NCBI RefSeq assembly: GCF_050268245.1
Contig: NZ_JBNNGK010000029.1
Location: 1-19,239, forward strand
From: JBNNGK01 sp050268245
GTDB lineage: Bacteria; Pseudomonadota; Gammaproteobacteria; Enterobacterales; Enterobacteriaceae
Direction of reading: 5' to 3'
DNA: 19,239 nucleotides
Below are positions 7,129 through 15,537 of this stretch, piece by piece (position 1 is the stretch's first letter; the number at the start of each line of letters is the position of its first letter). Under the pieces are notes generated by a model, which was not told the DNA's origin, ran no database searches, and was given only the letters and a program-made list of their open reading frames with translations. A program made the translations under genes and the position numbers.

Positions 7129-8823
7129 TTGCTGGTAAAACGTTCAGTGACCAACAGCCTGGCCAAGGCGTTGATCTGCATTGTGGTGCTATCGGTGTTG
7201 TCCACCGGTTTGGCGCTGACGACCGTTGCCGACAGCCTGCGTGATGCCGAAGCGGTGAATATCGCCGGTTCGCTGCGCATGCAGAGTTATCGTCTAGCTT
7301 ACGATTTGGCTCAGCACAGCGCCACGCTGGAACAGCATCTCGCCGTGTACCAACAATCGTTGCAAGCCCAAGCTTTGCAGAAGTTAGATCGGTTTTACGT
7401 ACCGGCAGAGGTACGTGAAAAATACCTCGCCCTACTGCATGCATGGCAATTGCTGGAACAGCAAATACACGCCGGAAAAACGCAACACTATCAAGATAAT
7501 GTCGCCAGTTACGTCGGTCAGATTGACCATTTTGTGTTGGCGTTGCAGCGCTATTCGGAAATCAAACTGACGATTGTCGCCACCATCAGCGTAATGGGCT
7601 ATATCGCCATTATCGGTCTGGTATTATTTTGCATCCGCTTCATGCGTCGTCAGGTAGTTGCCCCCTTGCGGCAATTGGTGGAGGCCAGCCAACGGGTGCA
7701 ACAGCGCGATTTTAACCATCCCCCGCTTGACGTTACGCTGCCCAATGAGCTTGGCGTGCTGTCTACCACCTTTACCGCCATGTCCAGCGAACTGTCCAAG
7801 CTTTATCAGTCACTGGAGCAAAAAGTCCAGCAAAAAACCGAACGGCTACAGCACGCCAATAACACGCTGGAAGTGATGTACAGCTGCTCACAAGCGCTAA
7901 GCACCGGGCAAATCGATCGGCAAGCGTTTGAAAAAATTCTGCACATTGTACGTCGCAGCGAGCAGTTACAATGCATTGAACTCAACGTGCACGACAGCCT
8001 GAGCCAATGGCGGCTTAACAGCGGTGAAGCGTTGGCTGACCAGCCGTGGCAACGGCTCACCATCGTGCAGGAAAACCGGTCGCTGGGGCAATTAAGCTGG
8101 CAGCTCCGCGATCGGCCGCCAAACCCGCACCTGATGCAAAGCGTAGCCAATATGCTTAGCCGTGGCGTATACGTTAAGCGGGCGCAGAAACAGCATATGC
8201 AATTCTTATTGATGGAGGAACGCGCCACGATCGCGCGTGAGCTGCATGATTCCCTGGCGCAGGCGCTCACCTTCTTACGTATCCAAATGACGCTGCTCAA
8301 ACGTACTCTGGCAGACAGTTCGCCGCAGGCGCAGGCGATCATTGCTGATTTCGATCGTGCGCTGGCTGACGCTTACCGTCAATTGCGTGAACTGCTGGCC
8401 ACCTTCCGCTTGAGTATCCAAGAGGCCGATTTAAACGCCGCGTTGCAACAATTACTGGTACCATTAAAAGTTCTATCACGCGCACGGATTCAGTTACACT
8501 GTCAACTTTCCTCGCAGGCGCTCAACGCCCAGCAACAGGTTCACGCACTGCAAATCGTTCGGGAGGCCGTGCTCAACGCCATCAAGCACGCCGACGCACA
8601 GGAAATCGCCATTCGCTGCATCGCCACCGACCGCGGTGAAAATCAAATCTGCATCATTGATGATGGATGCGGCATCGCCAGTCTGGACGAACCCGAAGGC
8701 CATTATGGCCTGACTATTATGAGCGAACGTGCGGCGCGGCTGGGGGGAACATTACGCATTGCGCGCGGAAAACAAGGCGGCACCGAAGTCTGCCTGTCAT
8801 TTCCTTCACAAAATAATGATTAA
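7129..8823 (+). CDS. narQ: Nitrate/nitrite sensor histidine kinase NarQ
   Basis: NarQ is an inner-membrane sensor that detects nitrate and nitrite in the periplasm and phosphorylates NarP-type regulators. From the TTG at 7129 the protein is 564 aa (E. coli NarQ: 566) and aligns from the start: xVKRxVxxSLA. There is a first membrane helix (about 9-33), the nitrate-binding P-box (NIAGSLRMQSYRL, about 43-55), a second helix (about 146-170), HAMP, a signalling coiled coil with conserved Cys, and HisKA_3 with the phospho-acceptor His373 in ARELHDSLAQ. The ATPase motifs DDGCGI and GHYGLTIM follow. Similarity runs closer to NarQ than NarX. Starts at ATG 7060 or 7090 would add 23 or 13 residues absent from the family. 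It is divergent from nap and 160 bp ahead of narP. Confidence 0.93.
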   Translation: MLVKRSVTNSLAKALICIVVLSVLSTGLALTTVADSLRDAEAVNIAGSLRMQSYRLAYDLAQHSATLEQHLAVYQQSLQAQALQKLDRFYVPAEVREKYLALLHAWQLLEQQIHAGKTQHYQDNVASYVGQIDHFVLALQRYSEIKLTIVATISVMGYIAIIGLVLFCIRFMRRQVVAPLRQLVEASQRVQQRDFNHPPLDVTLPNELGVLSTTFTAMSSELSKLYQSLEQKVQQKTERLQHANNTLEVMYSCSQALSTGQIDRQAFEKILHIVRRSEQLQCIELNVHDSLSQWRLNSGEALADQPWQRLTIVQENRSLGQLSWQLRDRPPNPHLMQSVANMLSRGVYVKRAQKQHMQFLLMEERATIARELHDSLAQALTFLRIQMTLLKRTLADSSPQAQAIIADFDRALADAYRQLRELLATFRLSIQEADLNAALQQLLVPLKVLSRARIQLHCQLSSQALNAQQQVHALQIVREAVLNAIKHADAQEIAIRCIATDRGENQICIIDDGCGIASLDEPEGHYGLTIMSERAARLGGTLRIARGKQGGTEVCLSFPSQNND

Positions 8824-8983
8824 AGAAGGGTTGTTCATCCTTCGTTGCGGCTAAATTGCACCATGATCGCCAACTAAGGAGGTTTACGGCGCGATTTGCC
8901 ACTATTTTAAAAGAGTCAGTCCCATGGCGAAGCGCGTCTATCGCGCGTTTGCGTGGCTTTACTCGTTACAGGGAGCAATTTTC

Positions 8984-9616
8984 ATGGTGATGAAGAATTA
9001 TCGCGTTATGATCGTCGACGATCACCCGTTAATGCGTCGCGGCATTAAGCAATTATTGGGACTGGAACCCGGCTTTACCGTGGTTGCCGAAGCGAGCAAT
9101 GGCAACGAGGCCATCGGCTTGGCTGCCCAACAAACGTTGGATGTGATCCTGCTGGATTTGAACATGAAAGGGCTTTCTGGCCTTGATACGCTGAAAGCCT
9201 TGCGTGACGATGGTGTCGACGCTCGCATTATCGTGCTGACCGTATCAGACGCGCGCAACGATGTGTATGCCTTAATCGATGCTGGCGCAGATGGTTATCT
9301 ATTGAAAGACAGCGAGCCAGAACAGTTATTGGAATATATTCGCGCCGCGGCAGAAGGTGAAAACGTCATCAGTGACGCGGTAGCGGATTATCTCTCATCG
9401 CGCAGCGAGCAACACAACCCATTTGCCGATCTCACCGAGCGCGAGCTGGATGTGTTGCAAGAAGTCGCTCGCGGCATGTCAAACAAACAGGTCGCAGCAC
9501 AGCTGCATATTTCTGAAGAGACGGTCAAAGTGCATATCCGCAATATGCTGCGTAAACTGGACGTGCGCTCCCGTGTGGCCGCCACCGTGCTCTACTTGGA
9601 ACATAAAAACCAGTGA
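8984..9616 (+). CDS. narP: Nitrate/nitrite response regulator NarP
   Basis: This is a NarL/FixJ-type response regulator controlling anaerobic respiratory genes, notably nap. The 210-aa protein has a receiver domain (acidic pair D12-D13, phospho-acceptor D58 in LLDLNM, T86, K108) and a C-terminal LuxR-type helix-turn-helix (about 149-208; LTERELDVL, then SEETVKVHIRNMLRKL). It matches NarP better than NarL over the first 70 residues (VMIVDDHPLMRRG, DVILLDLNMKG, LSGLDTL). I chose ATG 8984 because AGGGA at 8970-8974 precedes it by 9 nt and the N-terminus then fits the family. ATG 8924 would add 20 residues. In E. coli narP is distant from narQ; here the pair is adjacent and likely cotranscribed or coordinately expressed. 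Confidence 0.93.
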   Translation: MVMKNYRVMIVDDHPLMRRGIKQLLGLEPGFTVVAEASNGNEAIGLAAQQTLDVILLDLNMKGLSGLDTLKALRDDGVDARIIVLTVSDARNDVYALIDAGADGYLLKDSEPEQLLEYIRAAAEGENVISDAVADYLSSRSEQHNPFADLTERELDVLQEVARGMSNKQVAAQLHISEETVKVHIRNMLRKLDVRSRVAATVLYLEHKNQ

Positions 9617-9630
9617 CGCATCAAGGGATA

Positions 9631-9646
9631 CCCCGGCATGCCGGGG
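9631..9646. terminator. GC-rich palindrome between convergent genes
   Basis: CCCCGGCATGCCGGGG is a perfect 16-nt palindrome in the 40-bp gap between the convergent narP and winged-helix gene. It can form a 6-bp stem with a CATG loop. Neither side has a real T run, so a transcription stop or pause function is only a guess. Confidence 0.4.
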
Positions 9647-9656
9647 ATATTAGCGA

Positions 9657-9935
9657 TTACGCCAGCATGCCAAGCAGAGCTTGATGATGCTGGTGCACCC
9701 AGTCTTTGTTTAACGGCCCCCAGTGAGTCAACTGGTAATAACCGTCATTATTTCGTACCCCCTGCTGTACAAATTGCAATTCCACGCCAAGCCCAGGCAA
9801 CGCTTTCAGCACATCTTGTAACGTGCGCCGCGGCCAACCGGTGAGTGCCATCAGCCGTGGTACGTTTGGCCGTTCGCTGTGGCTTATCAACCAGCATAAA
9901 TACAGGCGACGCGCAAATACCGGGTTTATTTCCAT
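9657..9935 (-). CDS. Small winged-helix-type protein of unknown function
   Basis: This 92-aa protein reads as a winged-helix DNA-binding domain: helices at about 5-18 and 22-31, a recognition-helix-like segment WPRRTLQDVLKAL (about 34-46) and a wing around 55-70 (QGVRNNDGYYQLTHWGPL). It resembles the short conserved family I know as winged helix HTH_43, but I have not verified this. The ATG at 9935 has GGGAGAAAGG just upstream. The gene converges on narP and diverges from acrD with a 413-bp spacer, so an autoregulator or an acrD regulator is possible. It has no effector domain. No function should be assigned beyond probable DNA binding. Confidence 0.75.
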   Translation of the reverse strand: MEINPVFARRLYLCWLISHSERPNVPRLMALTGWPRRTLQDVLKALPGLGVELQFVQQGVRNNDGYYQLTHWGPLNKDWVHQHHQALLGMLA

Positions 9936-10348
9936 ACCTTTCTCCCGCTTCGGCTTAACGCCACTTATTCACCTCAGGTAACGAGCCGACACATTATTGC
10001 GCTGTTAAACGCGGTCCGTGGACTGCACGCGCATCGACTACCGTTATTTACATTATCTCCTTTTTTTCTCCACGCTTTTGCCCGCTATGCCGAGTAAAGT
10101 GCACCCTACCGCCTATTTTAGGTTGCTGTTATAGGGCTTTAACCCGTTGCAAGCAGCGTTCAAATCCGCACTGGCAGAATTGTCGCTCCTCCGCCACGGT
10201 GTAAACTGAACGTTGAGGATTTACCGCATTGCCGCCTTCCCGCAACGCGAATGATTTGGGTATTACGTTGGTAACCTTCCCAACTGACGAAAACTCAACG
10301 TTAATGCGTAATTAAAGATAGAACAAGACACCACGAGGTTCGCGCTGC
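9936..10348. other. Divergent spacer upstream of acrD
   Basis: These 413 bp contain no convincing gene. They hold the BaeR-box-like element at 10063-10080 and a 9-bp inverted repeat pair, AACGTTGAG (10209-10217) and CTCAACGTT (10294-10302), with 76 bp between the arms. The acrD ribosome binding site is probably GAGG about 10 nt before the ATG. Confidence 0.6.
10063..10080 (+). promoter_or_regulatory. Candidate BaeR box upstream of acrD
   Basis: TTTTTCTCCACGCTTTTG matches the first ten bases of the BaeR consensus reported for E. coli acrD, mdtA and spy (TTTTTCTCCATDATTGGC, from memory). It matches about 13 of 18 overall; the 3' half is poor. It lies about 270 bp before the acrD start. BaeSR control of acrD is established in E. 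coli; here it is inference. Confidence 0.4.
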
Positions 10349-13300
10349 ATGGCTAATTTTTTTATTGATCGCCCGATTTTTGCCTGGGTGTTGGCAATTA
10401 TTCTTTGCCTCACCGGTGCTTTGGCGATTTTTTCATTGCCGGTGGAACAGTATCCGAATCTGGCACCGCCAAATGTACGCATCAGTGCAAACTATCCCGG
10501 TGCCTCCGCACAAACGCTGGAAAACACCGTTACCCAAATCATTGAACAAAACATGACGGGGCTCGACAACATGATGTATATGTCGTCTCAGAGCACCAAC
10601 ACCGGACGCGCCACGGTAACGCTGACCTTTGAAGCCGGTACCGATCCGAATGAAGCCATGCAGCAGGTGCAAAATCAGTTGCAGGCGGCAATAAAACGCT
10701 TGCCGCAGGCGGTGCAGCAGCAAGGAGTTACCGTATCCAAATCTGGTGATACCACGCTGATGATGGTCGCTTTCGTTTCTACCAATGGCAGCATGGATAA
10801 ACAAGATATCGCCGACTATATCGTTTCCAACCTGCAAGATCCCCTCAGCCGTATCAATGGCGTTGGCAGCATGGACGTTTATGGTTCGCAGTACGCCATG
10901 CGTGTCTGGCTCGATCCGAATAAACTCACCAGTTACAAATTGACCACCGAAGATGTGATCGGCGCCATTAAATCACAAAATGCGCAGGTGGCTGTCGGTC
11001 AACTCGGGGGGACGCCGTCAGTCGATCACCAGGCACTTAACGCTACGATTAACGCGCAATCGCAATTGCAAACGCCAGAACAGTTCCGCCAAATCACACT
11101 GCGGGTCAATCAAGATGGCTCATTAGTGACCCTCGGCGATGTCGCCACGGTTGAACTCGGCGGCGAAAACTATGACTATCTCAGCCGCTATAACGGCATG
11201 CCTGCGGCGGGGATGAACATTAAGTTGGCCTCCGGTGCCAATGAATTGCAGACTGACGAACGGGTTAAAGCCAAAATAGAAGAGCTGTCGCAGTACTTCC
11301 CGTCAGGGTTGGAGGCGAAAGTCGCCTATGAGACAACACCGTTCGTTAAGGCCTCAATCAAAGACGTCGTAAAAACGTTGTTAGAAGCCATTTTGTTGGT
11401 CTTTCTGGTGATGTACCTGTTCTTACAAAATTTTCGTGCCACGCTGATCCCCACCCTTGCCGTGCCGGTCGTTCTGCTTGGCACTTTTGCCATCCTTTCT
11501 GCCTGTGGGTTCAGTATCAATACGCTAACCATGTTCGCCATAGTGTTAGCCATCGGCCTGCTGGTGGATGACGCCATCGTGGTTGTGGAGAACGTCGAAC
11601 GCGTAATGAGTGAGGAAGGTCTGCCACCGCGTGAAGCCACGCGCAAATCAATGGGCCAGATACAGGGCGCACTGGTGGGTATCGCGATGGTGTTGTCCGC
11701 GGTGTTTATTCCCATGGCCTTCTTCGGCGGTACCACCGGGGCTATCTATCGCCAATTTTCGATCACCATCGTTTCCTCAATGGTTTTATCGGTGTTGGTG
11801 GCGATGATCCTCACCCCTGCCTTGTGCGCAACGCTGCTGAAACCCATCGCCAAAGGGCATCATCACGGGAAACGCGGCTTTTTCGGCTGGTTCAACCGTA
11901 TGTTCAATCGCAGCGCCATGCGCTATGAGCGCGGGGTGGCGCGCGTGTTGCATCACAGCCTGCGTTATATGCTTATCTATCTGCTGCTACTGGGCGGGCT
12001 GACATGGCTGTTTATGAAGTTGCCTACCTCATTTTTGCCGTTGGAAGATCGCGGTGTGTTCACTGTACAGGTACAACTTCCCCCCGGTTCAACACAGCAG
12101 CAAACGGCTAAGGTGGTTGAAAAAGTAGAACACTATCTGCTAACCGAAGAGAAGCAAGATGTGCTTTCTGTCTTTGCTACCGTCGGTGCCGGACCGGGGG
12201 GGAACGGCCAGAACGTAGCGCGTATGTATGTACGGTTGAAGGATTGGAGCGAGCGCGGTTCTGGCGATTCATCGTTTGACATTATCGCTCGCGCCAGCAA
12301 AGCATTCAGTAAAATTAATGAGGCACGCGTGATCGCCAGTAGTCCGCCTGCCATCAGCGGCATGGGCAGTTCTTCTGGCTTTGATATGGAATTACAAGAC
12401 CACGGTGGCTTAGGCCACACCAAATTGATGGCAGCACGCGACCAACTGTTGCAACTTGCCGGTGAAAGCCCCCTGCTCTCCCGCGTTCGGCACAACGGTT
12501 TGGATGACAGCCCGCAGATGCAAATTGATATCGATCAGCGCAAAGCGCAAGCTTTAGGCGTCAACATTGATGACATCAATAGCACATTATCCACCGCCTG
12601 GGGTTCAACCTATGTTAATGACTTTGTTGACCGCGGCCGGGTAAAGAGAGTTTACGTGCAGGCCGCCGCGCCATTCCGCATGCTGCCAGGTGATATCGAT
12701 AAATGGTACGTGCGTAATCACAGCGGTGGCATGGTGCCCTTTTCCGCCTTTGCTACCAGCCGCTGGGAATACGGGTCGCCACGTTTAGAGCGGTTTAACG
12801 GCAGTTCAGCCGTTGAAATCGTCGGCGAAGCGGCAAGTGGCATCAGTAGCGGTACCGCAATGGCTGAAATGGAGCGATTGGTCAGTATGTTGCCGAACGG
12901 TTTTGGGCCGGAATGGACCGCCATGTCATATCAAGAACGCCTCTCTGGCTCGCAGGCGCCAGCGCTGTATGCTATCTCACTGCTGGTGGTGTTCCTGTGT
13001 CTGGCTGCGCTCTATGAAAGCTGGTCAATTCCCTTCTCAGTGATGCTGGTGGTGCCGCTTGGCGTGATTGGCGCGGTTGCCGCAACCTGGCTTCGCGGGC
13101 TGGAAAACGATGTTTACTTCCAGGTGGGGTTGCTGACGATCATTGGGCTTTCAGCCAAGAACGCCATCTTGATCGTCGAATTTGCTAACGAACTCAATCA
13201 AAGAGGCCAAGACTTGACCGCGGCGACGCTCGAGGCCGCACGTATGCGCTTACGCCCTATTCTGATGACCTCACTGGCGTTTATTTTTGGCGTACTGCCG

Positions 13301-13483
13301 ATGACCATGAGCCAAGGCGCAGGCTCTGGTAGCCAGCATGCCGTTGGCACCGGCGTAATGGGCGGTATGATTTCCGCCACGCTGCTGGCGATCTTCTTCG
13401 TACCGTTATTCTTTGTGCTGGTACGACGACGCTTTCCCGGCAAACAGCTTATGCCAGCGCAAACGGAGAAAACTGCAGATTAA
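10349..13483 (+). CDS. acrD: RND multidrug efflux transporter AcrD
   Basis: AcrD is an inner-membrane proton-driven pump of the HAE1/RND family. In E. coli it exports aminoglycosides and some anionic drugs, working with AcrA and TolC encoded elsewhere. The 1044-aa protein matches E. coli AcrD over almost its whole length, starting MANFFIDRPIFAWVLAI. It has two six-helix bundles, each followed by porter and docking loops. The proton-relay pair lies in TM4 (GLLVDDAIVVVENV, about 403-416) and the essential lysine in TM10 (GLSAKNAILIVEFA, about 940). AcrD-like segments such as GHHHGKRGFFGWFNRMFNR and the RVRHNGLDDSPQ loop favour AcrD over AcrB. No acrA-like gene is adjacent, as expected. It ends at a clear terminator. 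Confidence 0.96.
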   Translation: MANFFIDRPIFAWVLAIILCLTGALAIFSLPVEQYPNLAPPNVRISANYPGASAQTLENTVTQIIEQNMTGLDNMMYMSSQSTNTGRATVTLTFEAGTDPNEAMQQVQNQLQAAIKRLPQAVQQQGVTVSKSGDTTLMMVAFVSTNGSMDKQDIADYIVSNLQDPLSRINGVGSMDVYGSQYAMRVWLDPNKLTSYKLTTEDVIGAIKSQNAQVAVGQLGGTPSVDHQALNATINAQSQLQTPEQFRQITLRVNQDGSLVTLGDVATVELGGENYDYLSRYNGMPAAGMNIKLASGANELQTDERVKAKIEELSQYFPSGLEAKVAYETTPFVKASIKDVVKTLLEAILLVFLVMYLFLQNFRATLIPTLAVPVVLLGTFAILSACGFSINTLTMFAIVLAIGLLVDDAIVVVENVERVMSEEGLPPREATRKSMGQIQGALVGIAMVLSAVFIPMAFFGGTTGAIYRQFSITIVSSMVLSVLVAMILTPALCATLLKPIAKGHHHGKRGFFGWFNRMFNRSAMRYERGVARVLHHSLRYMLIYLLLLGGLTWLFMKLPTSFLPLEDRGVFTVQVQLPPGSTQQQTAKVVEKVEHYLLTEEKQDVLSVFATVGAGPGGNGQNVARMYVRLKDWSERGSGDSSFDIIARASKAFSKINEARVIASSPPAISGMGSSSGFDMELQDHGGLGHTKLMAARDQLLQLAGESPLLSRVRHNGLDDSPQMQIDIDQRKAQALGVNIDDINSTLSTAWGSTYVNDFVDRGRVKRVYVQAAAPFRMLPGDIDKWYVRNHSGGMVPFSAFATSRWEYGSPRLERFNGSSAVEIVGEAASGISSGTAMAEMERLVSMLPNGFGPEWTAMSYQERLSGSQAPALYAISLLVVFLCLAALYESWSIPFSVMLVVPLGVIGAVAATWLRGLENDVYFQVGLLTIIGLSAKNAILIVEFANELNQRGQDLTAATLEAARMRLRPILMTSLAFIFGVLPMTMSQGAGSGSQHAVGTGVMGGMISATLLAIFFVPLFFVLVRRRFPGKQLMPAQTEKTAD

Positions 13484-13489
13484 CGTATA

Positions 13490-13523
13490 AAAAATCAGCA
13501 CCGGGAAACCGGTGCTGCTTTTT
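13490..13523 (+). terminator. Rho-independent terminator of acrD
   Basis: CAGCACCGG (13496-13504) pairs with CCGGTGCTG (13509-13517) around a GAAA tetraloop, followed by C and five T residues. It lies just after the acrD stop. The A run before the stem could let it work from the other side too. Confidence 0.9.
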
Positions 13524-13864
13524 GACGTCTTACTGATTACCCTTTCCACGGTGTTTTAAACCCAATTCCACGAAATCAACGCATCTTGTTGGTTATTGCC
13601 AGTTACCCAATATTTCGTCGATAAAATCTTTCCAGTTACCTAATTCACGACCGACCAAAACGCTGACAACCTCAATAATTAACCGCCGAAAATTCCACGT
13701 TTTTTTAACCAAGTGAGCCCTTAGGCAACGCTATCGCTCACGCTGATTCTTGAAGAAGCACTTTACAGTTTAGAATTGCTAATCTATTTTTAAGACAGGT
13801 TCCAGTAAAACCCTTTAACAAGTTAGGTACACCCTCCCAAACACCACTAAAATGGTTAAATTAT
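13524..13864. other. AT-rich junction between acrD and the accessory island
   Basis: About 340 bp with no intact gene. On the minus strand, 13730-13593 is an open frame of 45 codons without a credible start. Its C-terminal part reads like real protein (VLVGRELGNWKDFIDEILGN), so a decayed gene end is possible. A candidate plus-strand promoter (TTTACA 13762-13767, 17 nt, TATTTT 13785-13790) precedes the epimerase-like gene. Confidence 0.5.
13762..13790 (+). promoter_or_regulatory. Possible sigma-70 promoter for the SDR gene
   Basis: TTTACA, 17-nt spacer, TATTTT: five and four of six consensus positions. It lies about 75 bp before the start codon. In AT-rich DNA such matches arise easily, so confidence is low. 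Confidence 0.3.
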
Positions 13865-14857
13865 ATGAAGATTTTAATCACCGGCAGCTCCGGAAATTTG
13901 GGTACAGCCTTAGCCTTAACCTGTAAAAAAAGAGGATATGAGGTGACCGGTATTGATATAACCCCCTCAGATCACACCTCTTTTATTGGATCGATAGAGG
14001 ATCATGATTTTATCGATCAACATATGAAAAATATAGACGTGGTATTTCACGCGGCAGGTTTACATAAACCACACATCGTCACCCATAGTTATAATAACTT
14101 TATACAAACTAACGTCGCAGGAACCTCTAACCTGTTACAGGCAGCCACTAAAAACCACGTAAGAAAATTTATCATGTCCAGCACCACCAGTATATTTGGG
14201 GATAACTTATCCCCTCCCGATAATAGTCCGGCCATATGGATTGATGAGTCAGTAGATATTAGAAGCAAAAATATATATGGCGTCACCAAACTTGCGGCGG
14301 AAGAATTATGCCGTATCCAGCCAAAAAAAAATAATATTGACTGTGTTGTTTTAAGGCTATCACGTTTCTTTTATGAGGATGATGATAATCCACATATCAG
14401 AGAAACCTATAGCCCGGAAAATGCTAAAGTTAATGAACTACTCTATCGGCGAGTAGATATTGAAGATGCGGTGAACGCTCATTTTGCCGCCATCCATTAT
14501 ACGCCGGAGTCAGGATTTGACAGGTTTATCATCAGTGCAACAACGCCCTTCTCCCCCTTACACTGCAATGATATTAGACAAGCAGCCGAAAGTGTTATCA
14601 GTAAATTGTACCCAGATTATATTCAGCTTTATCAAAAATTAGGATGGAAAATGTTCCCCAAAATTGATCGAGTTTACAGCAATGAAAAGGCTAGGAAGTT
14701 ATTGCAGTGGGAACCACAGTATTCATTCCAATCTGCGTTAACCTCCCTATCTGATGGGCAATCTTTCCGTAGCCCACTCTCATCAATAATTGGCTGGCGG
14801 CGATACCATAACCAAGCCTATGATGGGATGCCTTACCCCGTCGCCCCCTCATCATAG
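13865..14857 (+). CDS. NAD-dependent epimerase/dehydratase-like protein (extended SDR)
   Basis: This is an extended short-chain dehydrogenase/reductase of 330 aa, probably acting on a nucleotide sugar or a hydroxy-ketone intermediate; the substrate cannot be read. The N-terminal Rossmann motif is GSSGNLG (7-13), with D31 after the second strand favouring NAD. The catalytic pair is Y138 and K142 (YGVTK), with Ser/Thr at MSSTTS (104-109) upstream. Typical family segments are DVVFHAAGLH (58-67) and NVAGTSNLLQA (83-93). The C-terminal third is less conserved and ends with an unusual Tyr/Pro-rich tail. There is no clear Shine-Dalgarno before the ATG at 13865. Codon and base use are much more AT-rich than in acrD, suggesting transfer. 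A 251-bp gap separates it from the downstream cluster, so shared function is possible but not shown. Confidence 0.82.
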   Translation: MKILITGSSGNLGTALALTCKKRGYEVTGIDITPSDHTSFIGSIEDHDFIDQHMKNIDVVFHAAGLHKPHIVTHSYNNFIQTNVAGTSNLLQAATKNHVRKFIMSSTTSIFGDNLSPPDNSPAIWIDESVDIRSKNIYGVTKLAAEELCRIQPKKNNIDCVVLRLSRFFYEDDDNPHIRETYSPENAKVNELLYRRVDIEDAVNAHFAAIHYTPESGFDRFIISATTPFSPLHCNDIRQAAESVISKLYPDYIQLYQKLGWKMFPKIDRVYSNEKARKLLQWEPQYSFQSALTSLSDGQSFRSPLSSIIGWRRYHNQAYDGMPYPVAPSS

Positions 14858-15048
14858 CCTATTACTTAGACACCTATTAATATAACGAATCATTATATCC
14901 AAGGATCAAATTATTTAACATTACTCACGAAAAATAACAGTCAATCATTTAAAAATTTTAACGCCTAGAATCATAAGAGATTTATAAAAACATTAGCGTA
15001 TTAATTAAGTTAACGATCAGCATGCCAAAATAAAATTATCAATGTGAC

Positions 15049-15078
15049 TTGGTTAATTCTTAATACCTACTCTATGAT
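15049..15078 (+). promoter_or_regulatory. Possible promoter of the four-gene cluster
   Basis: TTGGTT (15049-15054), 18-nt spacer, TATGAT (15073-15078) lie about 30 bp before the first gene of the decarboxylase cluster. The -10 fits at five of six bases. The whole spacer is AT-rich, so this is tentative. Confidence 0.3.
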
Positions 15079-15108
15079 TTAAAACATCCAAAATTTCATG
15101 GAAATATT

Positions 15109-15537
15109 ATGAGCGTACTAACCATTCCCGAGATATTGATTGCCAACAGACATAAAGCATCATGCTGTGATGATATAAATGCCATTATCGCCATACTCAA
15201 CCGCCAAGAGATATCATTATCTGATAATATTGATTTTTTGTGTAAATATGAATCCACTCTCCCTAAAAAAAAACCAATAAAAACCATAGAAATCAACAAT
15301 GAGGCATTCAAAATATTTGATGATTACTTTGAAGTTACACGCACGGCAGACAATCCATTAGAAACTTATGTCCGTTACGGTATCCATTGTGCCTTAATAT
15401 TTACTGAAGATACGGGGCAAAACAGGACAACACTCAGTCACAATGAGAAGGAAAGTTTATTGCAAGGAATAGTCGATGCACTGCACATTGGTATCGATTA
15501 TCTCACCCCCAATGAATGCGATAAGGAGGTAATATGA
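15109..15537 (+). CDS. Unrecognised small protein, first gene of the decarboxylase cluster
   Basis: I do not recognise this 142-aa protein. It is soluble-looking, mixed helix and strand, with no signal peptide or membrane segment. Features are a Cys-Cys pair near residues 19-20, a Lys/Pro-rich link (PKKKPIK, about 51-57) and an acidic C-terminal half that looks helical (ESLLQGIVDALHIGIDYL). The ATG at 15109 has a weak GGA upstream. The very low GC content sets it apart from nap and acrD. Its stop overlaps the start of the next gene by 4 nt, after an AAGGAGGTAAT ribosome binding site placed inside this gene's end. The two products are therefore likely made in fixed ratio and may form a complex. 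A role linked to the downstream decarboxylase is inferred from position only. Confidence 0.75.
   Translation: MSVLTIPEILIANRHKASCCDDINAIIAILNRQEISLSDNIDFLCKYESTLPKKKPIKTIEINNEAFKIFDDYFEVTRTADNPLETYVRYGIHCALIFTEDTGQNRTTLSHNEKESLLQGIVDALHIGIDYLTPNECDKEVI

Noticed and set aside
8873..8883. Strong AAGGAGG-like motif between narQ and narP
   Set aside because: No start codon lies at a working distance downstream in any useful frame, so it is not evidence for a further gene.
8924..8983. NarP starting at ATG 8924
   Set aside because: The 20 added residues have no counterpart in NarP and there is no good ribosome binding site; ATG 8984 has AGGGA at the right distance.
13524..13864. tRNA gene or attachment site at the left island boundary
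   Set aside because: No cloverleaf-like sequence, tRNA 3' end or direct repeat pair flanking the island is visible, and no integrase gene lies in the window.
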